Shown: positions 1 through 6,507, counted from the first letter of the stretch. The stretch: DNA of 6,741 nucleotides from Pseudomonadota bacterium (GCA_009927255.1 RFNJ01000144.1:1-6741); one strand, 5' to 3'. Made by a program: numbers and translations. Notes: generated by a model not told the origin, from the letters alone.

Positions 1-63
1 CCAGATAGCTTGATTTTGCGGATTCGCAAGAGCTCATCTCGCAAAATCTAAGCTTCTGGAATG
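1..63. repeat. Hairpin-forming dispersed repeat, left copy
   Basis: These 63 bases match 6679-6741 in the same orientation with one difference (A at 31, C at 6709). The element is an imperfect inverted repeat: CCAGA (1-5) pairs with TCTGG (55-59), AGCTT (7-11) with AAGCT (50-54), and GATTTTGCG (12-20) with CGCAAAATC (40-48). Single unpaired bases sit at 6 and 49, and the loop is 21-39. The outermost three bases of the left arm fall outside the window, judging from the right copy. It contains no ORF. Small size, strong dyad and recurrence resemble REP/MITE-like non-autonomous elements, but I do not recognise a named family. Confidence 0.85.
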
Positions 64-114
64 ACGGCCCACGGAAAGTGCGAATATACGCGGAAAGTTT
101 TTAAATAGGTACAT

Positions 115-163
115 AACGGCTGCGCTGTTTTTGTATGGCTTGCTTTTGGCTAAGCCGTTTTTT
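115..163 (+). terminator. Weak candidate terminator at the recF 3' end
   Basis: On the + strand AACGGCT (115-121) can pair with AGCCGTT (153-159), or alternatively GGCTT (137-141) with AAGCC (152-156). A run of six T (158-163) follows. This would stop + strand transcription running from the left into the convergent recF, and it overlaps recF's last codons. In the minus direction the same dyad has no following T run, so it is not a convincing terminator for coxB-recF itself. The short stem and long alternative loop keep this tentative. The rest of 64-149 shows no gene or other recognisable signal. Confidence 0.3.
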
Positions 164-1217
164 CACCCATGGTTTCGATGTGTGCTTGGGGGGGGAGGTT
201 GGGGGGGACTTCGACGTCTGTCAGCCAGACTTGGCAGCCTAGCGTTAATAATTCGTTTAGCAGGAGGTGGCGGCGGGGGGTGTCGAGGTGGGCGGAGAAT
301 TCGTCTATCAGCACTAAGGGGGGTTGGTTGCGTTGGGATTTGACCAGCCTGGTGTGGGCGACCAGCCAATGAACGAGGGCGCGTTTGTGCTGGCCGCTGG
401 AGGCTTGGTGGAGGGGGATGTTTTGCTCTTCCAACGTGAGGGTGCCTTGGACATCGAGGGTGCTGGGGCCGGCGTTGGTGCGTTCCAGTTTGGCGTCAAT
501 CTCGCGGCTGCGTTCGAACTTGCCTTTGAGCGCCGCGAGGGGGTTTTCGGTTTGTAGGACTTCCAGCGCGGTGCCGCTGAGTTTGAGAGATAAGGTGGTG
601 AGATGGGGGGTAAGTTGACTGAGATAATTTTGGCGGTTGGTGAGGACGTGGAGGCCCCATTCGGCGGCGAGGCGTTCTTCGGCTTCGAGCCAATCGGGCG
701 CCACGGGTTTGGTTTTGTTGTGGATGAGGAGTTTCAGGCGGGCTTGGCGGTGCTGGGTGAAGCGTTGCACGGCGGTGGCGTGGGTTGGGTTGAGGGCGGT
801 GGTGGCACTGTCTATCCACTTGCGGCGGGCGGCGGGAGGGCCGCTGAAGAGGAAGTCAGTTTCTGGGGTGAGCCAGACTTGGCTGCCCAGCGTGGCGAGA
901 TTTTCCAGCGGTTGGCGTTGGCCGTTGATGGTGAGGGTTCTTTCGCCGCCGCGCAGGGTTTGGCCGGTTTCGTTATCGCCACTGTGAGTGGTGAGGGCGG
1001 CCCAGATGCCAGCTTGGGGTTTGTTTTGCTGGATGTGGGATTTGTTATCGGCGCCGCGCAGGCTGTGGGGAGTGAGGAGGCTGAGGGCCTCCAGCACGCT
1101 GGTTTTGCCGCTGCCGTTGGGGCCGATGAGCGCGATGAGTGGAGTGGTGGGTGGCAGCGTGAGCGTGAAGGCCGCGAGGTTGCGGAAGTGGGTGAGTTTA
1201 AGTTGGGTGATGTGCAC
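150..1217 (-). CDS. recF: DNA replication and repair protein RecF
   Basis: RecF is an SMC/ABC-type ATPase that binds gapped DNA and, with RecO and RecR, helps load RecA at stalled forks. The 355-residue product has the usual RecF length. It carries a Walker A loop GPNGSGKT (32-39), an RRKWID stretch (131-136) matching RecF's RRxFLD, an ABC-signature-like QASSGQ (271-276) and a Walker B LVLIDEFSAHLD (301-312) with D305/E306. The WLTPETDFLF region and DEFSAHLD form resemble alphaproteobacterial RecF. The start is GTG; an in-frame TAA two codons upstream excludes a longer protein. No Shine-Dalgarno is visible upstream, so translation probably depends on ribosomes finishing coxB three bases earlier. 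Two usually conserved spots look weak: GPHRxD reads GPSTLD (250-255), and the terminal TGTD-like motif reads TDVE. It is probably functional but diverged. The coding strand is C-rich, giving a protein rich in Thr, Pro, His and Gln. Confidence 0.93.
   Translation of the reverse strand: MHITQLKLTHFRNLAAFTLTLPPTTPLIALIGPNGSGKTSVLEALSLLTPHSLRGADNKSHIQQNKPQAGIWAALTTHSGDNETGQTLRGGERTLTINGQRQPLENLATLGSQVWLTPETDFLFSGPPAARRKWIDSATTALNPTHATAVQRFTQHRQARLKLLIHNKTKPVAPDWLEAEERLAAEWGLHVLTNRQNYLSQLTPHLTTLSLKLSGTALEVLQTENPLAALKGKFERSREIDAKLERTNAGPSTLDVQGTLTLEEQNIPLHQASSGQHKRALVHWLVAHTRLVKSQRNQPPLVLIDEFSAHLDTPRRHLLLNELLTLGCQVWLTDVEVPPNLPPQAHIETMGEKTA
188..207. repeat. Long G/C homopolymer tracts inside the recF 3' end
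   Basis: The + strand has eight G (188-195), then GG (197-198), then seven G (201-207). On the coding strand these are C runs encoding the PPNLPP segment (residues 338-343) near the RecF C-terminus. Such tracts are prone to slippage, and the G-rich strand has four G3 runs that could form a quadruplex. A slip here would alter only about the last 20 residues. Confidence 0.6.
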
Positions 1218-1220
1218 AGA

Positions 1221-2102
1221 TTAGGGTGCGGTTGGTGAGATTGTTGGTGAGGTTGGGGTTGTGGGGGAGATGGTTGGGGTTACGACTTCAGTTGGGCTGG
1301 TACGGATGGCGGGGAGACCAGCGGCGACGCGGCGTTGCTGGATGAAGGATTCAAACTCGGCCTGCGGGACGGCTTTGACGCGCATGAACATTTCGCCGTG
1401 GGCTTGGCCGCAGAGTTCAGTACATTGGCCCAAGTAGCTGCCGGGTTTTTCGGCATTGAACCAGGCGTAATTTATCCGGCCGGGAATGGCATCGATTTTG
1501 ATGCCGAGTTCGGGGACGTGGAGGCTATGGAGGACGTCGGCGGCTGTAATGTGAATGACGATGGGTTGGCCGACGGGCACGACCAGTTCTTTGGTTTGGC
1601 GGGGGTAGTTGGGGAGGCTGATTTCGGGGTCATTGCCAGTAGCTTCGGGCGCGGCGACGTGCTTGCCGTCTTCGCTGGCGTCCGGGTAGTAAAAATCCCA
1701 GCCGAATTGGTAGCCGACGACTTCGACGTTCATGGCGCCTTGCGGCATGGTGCGGATGTTGACCATCGCGCGGTAGCTTTCCCACGCGATAAAGATGCAG
1801 ATGAGGGCGGGGATAATTGTCCACAGCAATTCCAGCGGCAGGCTGTGTGAGAAGGTGGCGGGGTTTTGGATTTTATCCCGCCGAAACTTATACATGATGT
1901 AGGCCAAGGGGCCAGCCACCACCACCGCAATGACGATGCAAATGAGGAAGATGGCGTTATAAAGCCAAGTAATACTTTCCGCGACTTCCCCCACCGGTGT
2001 GGGCAGGCCCATGGGGTGCAGGGTGGTGGTGGAGACCACGGCGAAGGCCGAGGATGCCAGCGTTGTGGCGAGAAGTGTGAGGAGGGTGAGAAGGCGGGGC
2101 AT
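1221..2102 (-). CDS. coxB: Cytochrome c oxidase subunit II (CuA subunit)
   Basis: Subunit II of an aa3-type haem-copper oxidase accepts electrons from cytochrome c at a binuclear CuA centre on the periplasmic side and passes them to subunit I. The 293-residue protein begins with a signal peptide (cleavage likely after SAFA, 18-21). Two membrane segments follow (about 46-70 and 88-108), with LELLWTIIPALI at the second. The aromatic patch YQFGWDFYY (131-139) and a cupredoxin domain come next. CuA ligands are all present: H192, then the C227-x-E229-x-C231-x3-H235-x2-M238 cluster in GQCTELCGQAHGEM. Residues 268-293 form a Thr/Pro/Ser-rich tail of repeated PTISPT-like units. No good Shine-Dalgarno precedes the ATG. 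A promoter candidate lies about 110 bases upstream. No c-type haem motif follows the CuA domain, so this is not the caa3-fusion form. Oddly, the downstream gene is recF rather than coxA. Confidence 0.95.
   Translation of the reverse strand: MPRLLTLLTLLATTLASSAFAVVSTTTLHPMGLPTPVGEVAESITWLYNAIFLICIVIAVVVAGPLAYIMYKFRRDKIQNPATFSHSLPLELLWTIIPALICIFIAWESYRAMVNIRTMPQGAMNVEVVGYQFGWDFYYPDASEDGKHVAAPEATGNDPEISLPNYPRQTKELVVPVGQPIVIHITAADVLHSLHVPELGIKIDAIPGRINYAWFNAEKPGSYLGQCTELCGQAHGEMFMRVKAVPQAEFESFIQQRRVAAGLPAIRTSPTEVVTPTISPTTPTSPTISPTAP
1231..1254. repeat. Two tandem 12-base units in the coxB 3' end
   Basis: GTTGGTGAGATT (1231-1242) is followed directly by GTTGGTGAGGTT (1243-1254), with one difference; further degenerate copies run to about 1281. 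In the coxB frame they encode the repeated Pro-Thr-Ser tail just before the stop codon. The repeat probably explains the low-complexity C-terminus by tandem duplication. Confidence 0.6.
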
Positions 2103-2210
2103 GGGGGTGCTTTGCGTGTGGTTTTGTGAGTTGATGGCGCACCATACTCTGGCTGGACGGGGGGTTCAAGGGTGGGGTGGGGGTTTTTGTGAGGGTTCCG
2201 TGAGAAAAAT

Positions 2211-2238
2211 GTTATAAAAATGCCACCGTTCCTGACAG
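2211..2238 (-). promoter_or_regulatory. Candidate sigma70-type promoter for coxB-recF
   Basis: Read on the minus strand, CTGTCA (2238-2233) resembles a -35 box at 4 of 6 positions. TATAAC (2216-2211) matches the -10 consensus at 5 of 6, with a 16-base spacer. Transcription would begin near 2204, giving coxB a leader of about 100 bases. No other minus-strand promoter stands out before recF, so both genes may share it. Confidence 0.45.
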
Positions 2239-2331
2239 ATTGCGGGGGTGGTGGTGCGGTGCAACAGCGGCCCCGCTTTTTGCGCTGCGGCGGGGGTAAA
2301 CCTTTATGGTTGCTGGAGATTTTAAGTTAAT

Positions 2332-2346
2332 TGGTGCACTGCACCA
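2332..2346. promoter_or_regulatory. Palindrome, possible operator
   Basis: TGGTGC-ACT-GCACCA is a perfect six-base inverted repeat around a three-base centre, about 105 bases before the acyltransferase start and about 95 bases upstream of the coxB -35. Size and symmetry suit a dimeric regulator. The half-site core GGTGC also occurs at 2253-2263 as loose direct copies. Which protein would bind it, and which gene it would control, cannot be told from sequence; it could also just be a small hairpin. Confidence 0.35.
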
Positions 2347-2438
2347 TGGAAAATGATGGGTAAGGCCTTCAATTTGATGGGGTTTTTGGTCAGGAAAAGG
2401 CTGGCTGAACGGGTGGTTTGGGCTATAAGATTATAGAT

Positions 2439-2442
2439 GGAG
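2439..2442 (+). promoter_or_regulatory. Ribosome binding site that sets the acyltransferase start
   Basis: GGAG ends eight bases before ATG 2451, an ideal spacing. It falls inside the longer reading that would start at TTG 2418, so ATG 2451 is the preferred start. Confidence 0.7.
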
Positions 2443-2450
2443 ACACACCG

Positions 2451-4793
2451 ATGACACCGCCAAAAACACCACCAAAAGGAACCAAACCAGCCCCACTGCC
2501 CGCCCCTGCCCTGCCAGAGGCAGCGGCGCCTGCGGTGGGCGAGAATTATCGGGAGATTGACCAGAAAGCCTATGCCCGTTACATGCGGCTGGGGCAGGCT
2601 TTGTTGCGGAATACCAGCATTAACTTAAAATTTACCCAGCAGAACAATGCGCTGCATCGGGGCGATATTTTTCTGTTTAACCACTTTACGCGGCTGGAGA
2701 CGATTTTGCCGCCGACCATTTTGTTTAGCGAAACCGGCAGCATTTGCCGCAGCGTGGCGCACCATGCGTTGTTTGCGGTGAACAATGCGTTGGGGGAGTT
2801 TTTGAACCAGACCGGTGCAATTTCCAACACCGCGCCGAACTTGCTACCTTTTTTGGCGGCGGAGATTTTGCGCGGGCGCAAGGTGGTGATTTTCCCTGAA
2901 GGTGGCATGGTGAAAGACCGGCAGGTGGTGAATGAGAGGGGTGAGCTGGAGATGTTTTCGGCCAGCGCCAACCGCACCCGTAAGCCGCACCGGGGGGCGG
3001 CGGCGTTGGCGCTGAATTTGGATTTGATGAAGCATAAAATTCGCCAGATTTTTGCACGCAATGACCGCGAGCAGATTATGGCGTGGTGCCAGAGCTTGCA
3101 AATGACCGAAGCGCAACTGCAGGCGGTAAGCCTGAAGCCGACGCTGATTGTGCCGGGGAATATTACCTATTACCCCATCCGCACCGGTGAGAATATTTTG
3201 ACGCGGGCGTTGGAGAAACTGATGGACCGCCCGCCTGCGGCGGCGGTGGATGAGCTGACGATTGAGGGAAATATCTTTTTAAACCAGACCGATGTGGACA
3301 TTGCTTTTGGCAAGCCGTTGCAGGCGGTGGAGAGCCTTGGCTGGGCGGAAGAGCAGTTGCTGAACCTTGAGCTGGGGCATGCGCGCAGCCCGAAAGAGGT
3401 GTTTGCGCTGACCGAGGATGCGGGGGGGATTAGCGGGATGTATTTTAGGCGATTTATGGACCGTAATACCGACCGGATTCGGGAAGCCTACAGCCGGGCG
3501 ATTTATGAAAACACCACGGTGAACTTGAACCACCTGATTGCCACGCTGATGCTGACGCTGGTGCGCAAAGGGGTGTTGGATATTCCGGCCAGCCAGTTTT
3601 ACCGCACGCTGTATGTGGCGGTGAAAGATTTGCAGGAGCGGGGGTTGGTGAATTTGCATTGTAGTTTGAAGTATCCCGATGCTTACCAAGGGGTGTTGAC
3701 GGGGACGAACCGTGGTTTGTTGGGGTTTATGGAGAGTTGCACGCGGGCGGGGGTTTTGCGATTGGAACAGGGCGCGTTGCACTTTGATGAGCGGATTACT
3801 AAGGTTTCGGGGATTGATACGGTGCGGTTGGACAACCCCGTGCAGGTGCATGCCAATGAAGTGGCGCTGGTGCCGGCGGTGAAGCAGGCGGCGGAGCATG
3901 CGCTGGCGCAGGTGCGCAAGGTGAGCGATGTGATGATTGCGAATTGGCAGTTTGCGGATGAGCTGACGGCGTATCATGGCTTGCGGCGTAAATATGGCAA
4001 CCGTGCGGCGGAGACGTTGTTGGCGGCGGAGGATGAGGAGATTCATGCGCCTTATTTGCTGGCGGGGACCAAGAAGGTAGGGATTTTGCTGGTGCATGGG
4101 TTTGCCAATTCGCCGCGCGAATTGCGTGAATTTGGGCGGCACTTGAATGCCCAAGGCTACCCGGTGCTGGGGATGCGGTTGGCGGGGCATGGGACGAGTT
4201 GGTTGGACTTGGAACAGCGAAGCAAGCAGGACTGGGTGGCTTCGGTGCGGGTGAACTTTGGTATTTTGGCGGCGCGGGTGGAGAAGGTGATTGTGGTTGG
4301 ATTTTCCACCGGTGGCGCGCTAGCAATGCACTTTGCGGCCGAGAAGCCTGCCAAGCTGGCGGCGATTGCGGTGGCTGCGGCGCCACTGCTGGTGCAAGAC
4401 CGCAATATGAACTTATTGCCGCTGGTGATGGGCTTCCGGCAGACATTGGGGCGATTGCCGGGGCTGCGGCAGGCGCTGCGGTATTATCCGTTTGGCAAGA
4501 AGGGGAATACTTATGCGCAGGTGGGGGTGGCTTCGCTGAATGAGCTGCGGTTGGTGAGTGCGACGTTGGATGAGGTTTTACCGAACGTGGCGCTGCCGGT
4601 GCTGGTGATGCAGGGTTTGCAAGACGAGACCGTGCAACCGAAAAGCGCGCAGCTGATTTTTGAGCGGTTGGCTAGTTCTGAGAAGGATCTGGTGTGGATT
4701 GACCACAGTGCGCATGGCTTGATTGAGCAGAAGATTGGCAAGAGCTGGGATTATATTTTAGAGTTTGTGGCAAAGTGGTCCGGCAAGGCTTAA
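2451..4793 (+). CDS. Glycerolipid acyltransferase / alpha/beta hydrolase fusion protein
   Basis: The 780-residue protein joins two enzymes. After a Pro/Ala-rich, probably disordered start (1-30) comes a PlsB/PlsC-type acyltransferase (about 55-300). It has NHFTRLE (H78 with an acidic E83, the HX4D/E site), the FPEG substrate motif (148-151) in a VVIFPEGGMVKDR stretch, and VPGNITYYPI (234-243). These enzymes move an acyl group from acyl-CoA or acyl-ACP to glycerol-3-phosphate or a lysophospholipid. Residues about 330-520 are mainly helical and may correspond to the C-terminal part of PlsB-like enzymes, but the match is weak. The C-terminal alpha/beta hydrolase (about 530-780) has an HGF oxyanion region (549-551), nucleophile S619 in GFSTGG, D725 in LQDETV and H755 in SAHG. 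This looks like a complete esterase/monoacylglycerol-lipase-like triad. No signal peptide or clear membrane span is seen, so it is probably cytosolic or peripheral at the inner membrane. It is the first gene of an operon with the acyl-CoA ligase. Substrates are unknown. Confidence 0.88.
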   Translation: MTPPKTPPKGTKPAPLPAPALPEAAAPAVGENYREIDQKAYARYMRLGQALLRNTSINLKFTQQNNALHRGDIFLFNHFTRLETILPPTILFSETGSICRSVAHHALFAVNNALGEFLNQTGAISNTAPNLLPFLAAEILRGRKVVIFPEGGMVKDRQVVNERGELEMFSASANRTRKPHRGAAALALNLDLMKHKIRQIFARNDREQIMAWCQSLQMTEAQLQAVSLKPTLIVPGNITYYPIRTGENILTRALEKLMDRPPAAAVDELTIEGNIFLNQTDVDIAFGKPLQAVESLGWAEEQLLNLELGHARSPKEVFALTEDAGGISGMYFRRFMDRNTDRIREAYSRAIYENTTVNLNHLIATLMLTLVRKGVLDIPASQFYRTLYVAVKDLQERGLVNLHCSLKYPDAYQGVLTGTNRGLLGFMESCTRAGVLRLEQGALHFDERITKVSGIDTVRLDNPVQVHANEVALVPAVKQAAEHALAQVRKVSDVMIANWQFADELTAYHGLRRKYGNRAAETLLAAEDEEIHAPYLLAGTKKVGILLVHGFANSPRELREFGRHLNAQGYPVLGMRLAGHGTSWLDLEQRSKQDWVASVRVNFGILAARVEKVIVVGFSTGGALAMHFAAEKPAKLAAIAVAAAPLLVQDRNMNLLPLVMGFRQTLGRLPGLRQALRYYPFGKKGNTYAQVGVASLNELRLVSATLDEVLPNVALPVLVMQGLQDETVQPKSAQLIFERLASSEKDLVWIDHSAHGLIEQKIGKSWDYILEFVAKWSGKA

Positions 4794-4797
4794 GGAG
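4792..4797 (+). promoter_or_regulatory. Ribosome binding site overlapping the upstream stop codon
   Basis: AAGGAG begins within the TAA stop (4791-4793) of the acyltransferase/hydrolase gene. It lies 3 bases before ATG 4801, 6 before ATG 4804 and 9 before GTG 4807. The spacing favours 4804. The overlap implies translational coupling of the two genes. Confidence 0.8.
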
Positions 4798-4803
4798 AGC
4801 ATG

Positions 4804-6507
4804 ATGGTGAAAGTGCGTGGATTGGGTGAGCATCCGTCGCTTGCGACGGGGGTGAAGGGGCGTGGGGTGGATTTTGTTGTGCCGGAAGGGCCGTTGTTTG
4901 GGCTGTTGGAGCGGGCGGCGTTGGTGCATCCGGAGCGGGTGTGTGTGGATTTTTTGGGGCGGACGACCAGTTATGGCGAGATGTGGCGGCAGGTGGAGGC
5001 TTTGGCAGCGTGGCTGCTGCGGCATGGCTTTGGTAGTGGGCAGCGGGTGGGGATTTGTTTGCCCAACTGCCCGCAGGCGGTGGTGGCGTATTATGGGATT
5101 TTACGCGCGGGTGGGGTGGTGGTGAATTTAAGCCCGCTGCAAACCGCCGAGGAGCTGGCGGCGCAGGTGGCAGATAGTGGCACGAAGATGGTGATTTGCC
5201 CGAATTTGAATAAGATTTTGCCGAAGGTTTATCCGCTGTTATTGGGTAAAAAATTGAAGCGGTTAATGGTGGTGAATTTTGCCGAGGCGTTGCCGTGGCC
5301 GCAGAGTTGGTTGTTTCGAGTGTTTAAGTTTAAAGAGATTTCACCCGTGCCAGCGCATGAGGGTTTGGTGTGGATGGAGGAGGTTTTGGCGGGGCGAAGC
5401 AAGCCGCGTGAGGTGAAGATTAACCCTGCTAAAGACCTAGCGTTGCTGCAATTTACCGGTGGCACCACCGGTGTGCCCAAGGCGGCGATGCTGACCCACC
5501 GCAACCTGATGGCCAACACCGAGCAGGTGCGGATTTGGCTGGGTGAGACGGCGCCTGAAGGCGAGCGGTTTTTGACGATTTTGCCCCTTTTCCATGTGTT
5601 TGCGATGACGGCGTGTATGAACTTGGGGATTGCGGTGGGGGCGACTTTGGTGTTGGTTCCGGCGTTTCAGCTGAGCCAGCTGTTGGGGATTATTAGGCGC
5701 ACCAAGCCGACGATTTTCCCCGCCGTGCCGAGTTTGTTTGGCGCGATTGCCAACCACTTTGCGGCGCATCCGGCGCAGGTGGCAGCGAGTGGGATGGGGG
5801 GGATTCGGTGGTGTATTTCGGGTGGGGCGCCGCTGCCTGCGGATATTAAGGCGCGGTTTGAGAAGCTGAGTGGCTGCGTGATTGTGGAGGGGTATGGCTT
5901 GACCGAGGCATCGCCGGTGGTGAGCTGCACGCCGCCGATGCGGCAGGTGGCGGGATCAGTCGGGCAGCCGTTGCCGGGCACCGCGATTGAAATTCGGGAT
6001 TTGAAAAAACCTGCCAAGATTTTGGGTGCGGGAAAAACCGGCGAGATTGTGGCCAAGGGGCCGCAGGTGATGCAGGGCTACTGGGGCAAGCCCAAAGAAA
6101 CCGCCAAGGTTTTGCAGAAGGGTTGGCTGCGCACCGGCGATGTGGGGCACCTTGATGTGCAGGGCTTTTTGCACCTGACCAACCGCTTGAAGGAGATTAT
6201 TTTGGTGAGTGGTTACAATGTGTATCCCCGTGCGATTGAAGAAGTGGTTTATCGGCACCCAAAAGTGGCGGAGGTGACGGTGATTGGCGTGCCCGATGCC
6301 GACAAGGGTGAACGGCCGAAGATTTTTGTGGCGGCGAAGGCGGGGGAAGTTGTGAGTGAGGCGGAGATTTTGGAATTTGTGAAGGACAAGTTGAACCCGT
6401 TACAACGGCCGGTGGCGGTGGAGGTGCGGGCGAGCTTGCCCAAAACACCGATGGGGAAATTGGACCGGAAGGTTTTGGTGGCGGAGGAGCGGGCGCGGCG
6501 GGGGTAG
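4804..6507 (+). CDS. fadD: Long-chain fatty acid--CoA ligase (AMP-forming)
   Basis: This is a member of the ANL adenylating family. It activates a fatty acid with ATP to an acyl-adenylate, then forms acyl-CoA. The 567-residue length is usual for bacterial FadD-type ligases. Motifs in order are the P-loop FTGGTTGVPK (217-226), EGYGLTEAS (362-370), the fatty-acyl ligase stretch GWLRTGDVGHLD (440-451), the hinge region NRLKEIILVSGYNVYP (460-475), and PKTPMGKLDRK near the C-terminus with catalytic Lys552. The usual DRxK of the hinge motif begins with Asn here. ATG 4804 is chosen for its spacing to AAGGAG; ATG 4801 is also possible, while a TTG at 4765 inside the previous gene lacks support. It is most likely co-transcribed and coupled with the acyltransferase/hydrolase, supplying it with acyl-CoA. 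Chain-length preference cannot be read from sequence; acyl-ACP synthetase activity is an alternative. Confidence 0.92.
   Translation: MVKVRGLGEHPSLATGVKGRGVDFVVPEGPLFGLLERAALVHPERVCVDFLGRTTSYGEMWRQVEALAAWLLRHGFGSGQRVGICLPNCPQAVVAYYGILRAGGVVVNLSPLQTAEELAAQVADSGTKMVICPNLNKILPKVYPLLLGKKLKRLMVVNFAEALPWPQSWLFRVFKFKEISPVPAHEGLVWMEEVLAGRSKPREVKINPAKDLALLQFTGGTTGVPKAAMLTHRNLMANTEQVRIWLGETAPEGERFLTILPLFHVFAMTACMNLGIAVGATLVLVPAFQLSQLLGIIRRTKPTIFPAVPSLFGAIANHFAAHPAQVAASGMGGIRWCISGGAPLPADIKARFEKLSGCVIVEGYGLTEASPVVSCTPPMRQVAGSVGQPLPGTAIEIRDLKKPAKILGAGKTGEIVAKGPQVMQGYWGKPKETAKVLQKGWLRTGDVGHLDVQGFLHLTNRLKEIILVSGYNVYPRAIEEVVYRHPKVAEVTVIGVPDADKGERPKIFVAAKAGEVVSEAEILEFVKDKLNPLQRPVAVEVRASLPKTPMGKLDRKVLVAEERARRG

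Larger units (their letters stand above)
2103..2450. other. Divergent intergenic region between coxB and the lipid operon
   Basis: No credible gene is seen in these 348 bases. It holds the promoter candidate for coxB (2211-2238), a GC-rich hairpin with CCCCGC (2271-2276) pairing to GCGGGG (2290-2295) over a 13-base loop, and a palindrome at 2332-2346. For the + strand operon the only -10-like word close to the gene is TATAAG (2424-2429). Its expected -35 position (2401-2406, CTGGCT) is poor, so the true promoter is uncertain. A TTG at 2418 could extend the downstream protein by 11 residues, but it lacks a ribosome binding site. Confidence 0.6.

Noticed and set aside
1..63. A CRISPR repeat or an attachment-site pair
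   Set aside because: Only two copies nearly 6.7 kb apart, no regular spacers, and no integrase or cas gene between them.
603..1238. A 211-codon open frame on the + strand, antisense to recF
   Set aside because: It lies almost wholly opposite recF, whose motifs are clear. The Gly/Val/Glu-rich translation resembles no family and reflects the C-rich recF coding strand.
1335..1850. A 171-codon open frame on the + strand, antisense to coxB
   Set aside because: It is a shadow of coxB, which has a complete CuA motif; the translation has no recognisable domain or upstream ribosome site.
2418..2450. An 11-residue N-terminal extension of the fusion protein from TTG 2418
   Set aside because: A well-spaced GGAG precedes ATG 2451 and lies inside the extension; the TTG has no ribosome site.
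3279..4190. A 303-codon open frame on the minus strand within the acyltransferase/hydrolase gene
   Set aside because: The product is Gln/His/Pro/Arg-rich with no recognisable motif, as expected for the reverse of a G-rich gene. The plus-strand frame carries conserved active-site motifs.
4765..4803. A longer ligase start at TTG 4765, inside the upstream gene
   Set aside because: AAGGAG at 4792-4797 clearly serves the ATGs at 4801/4804.
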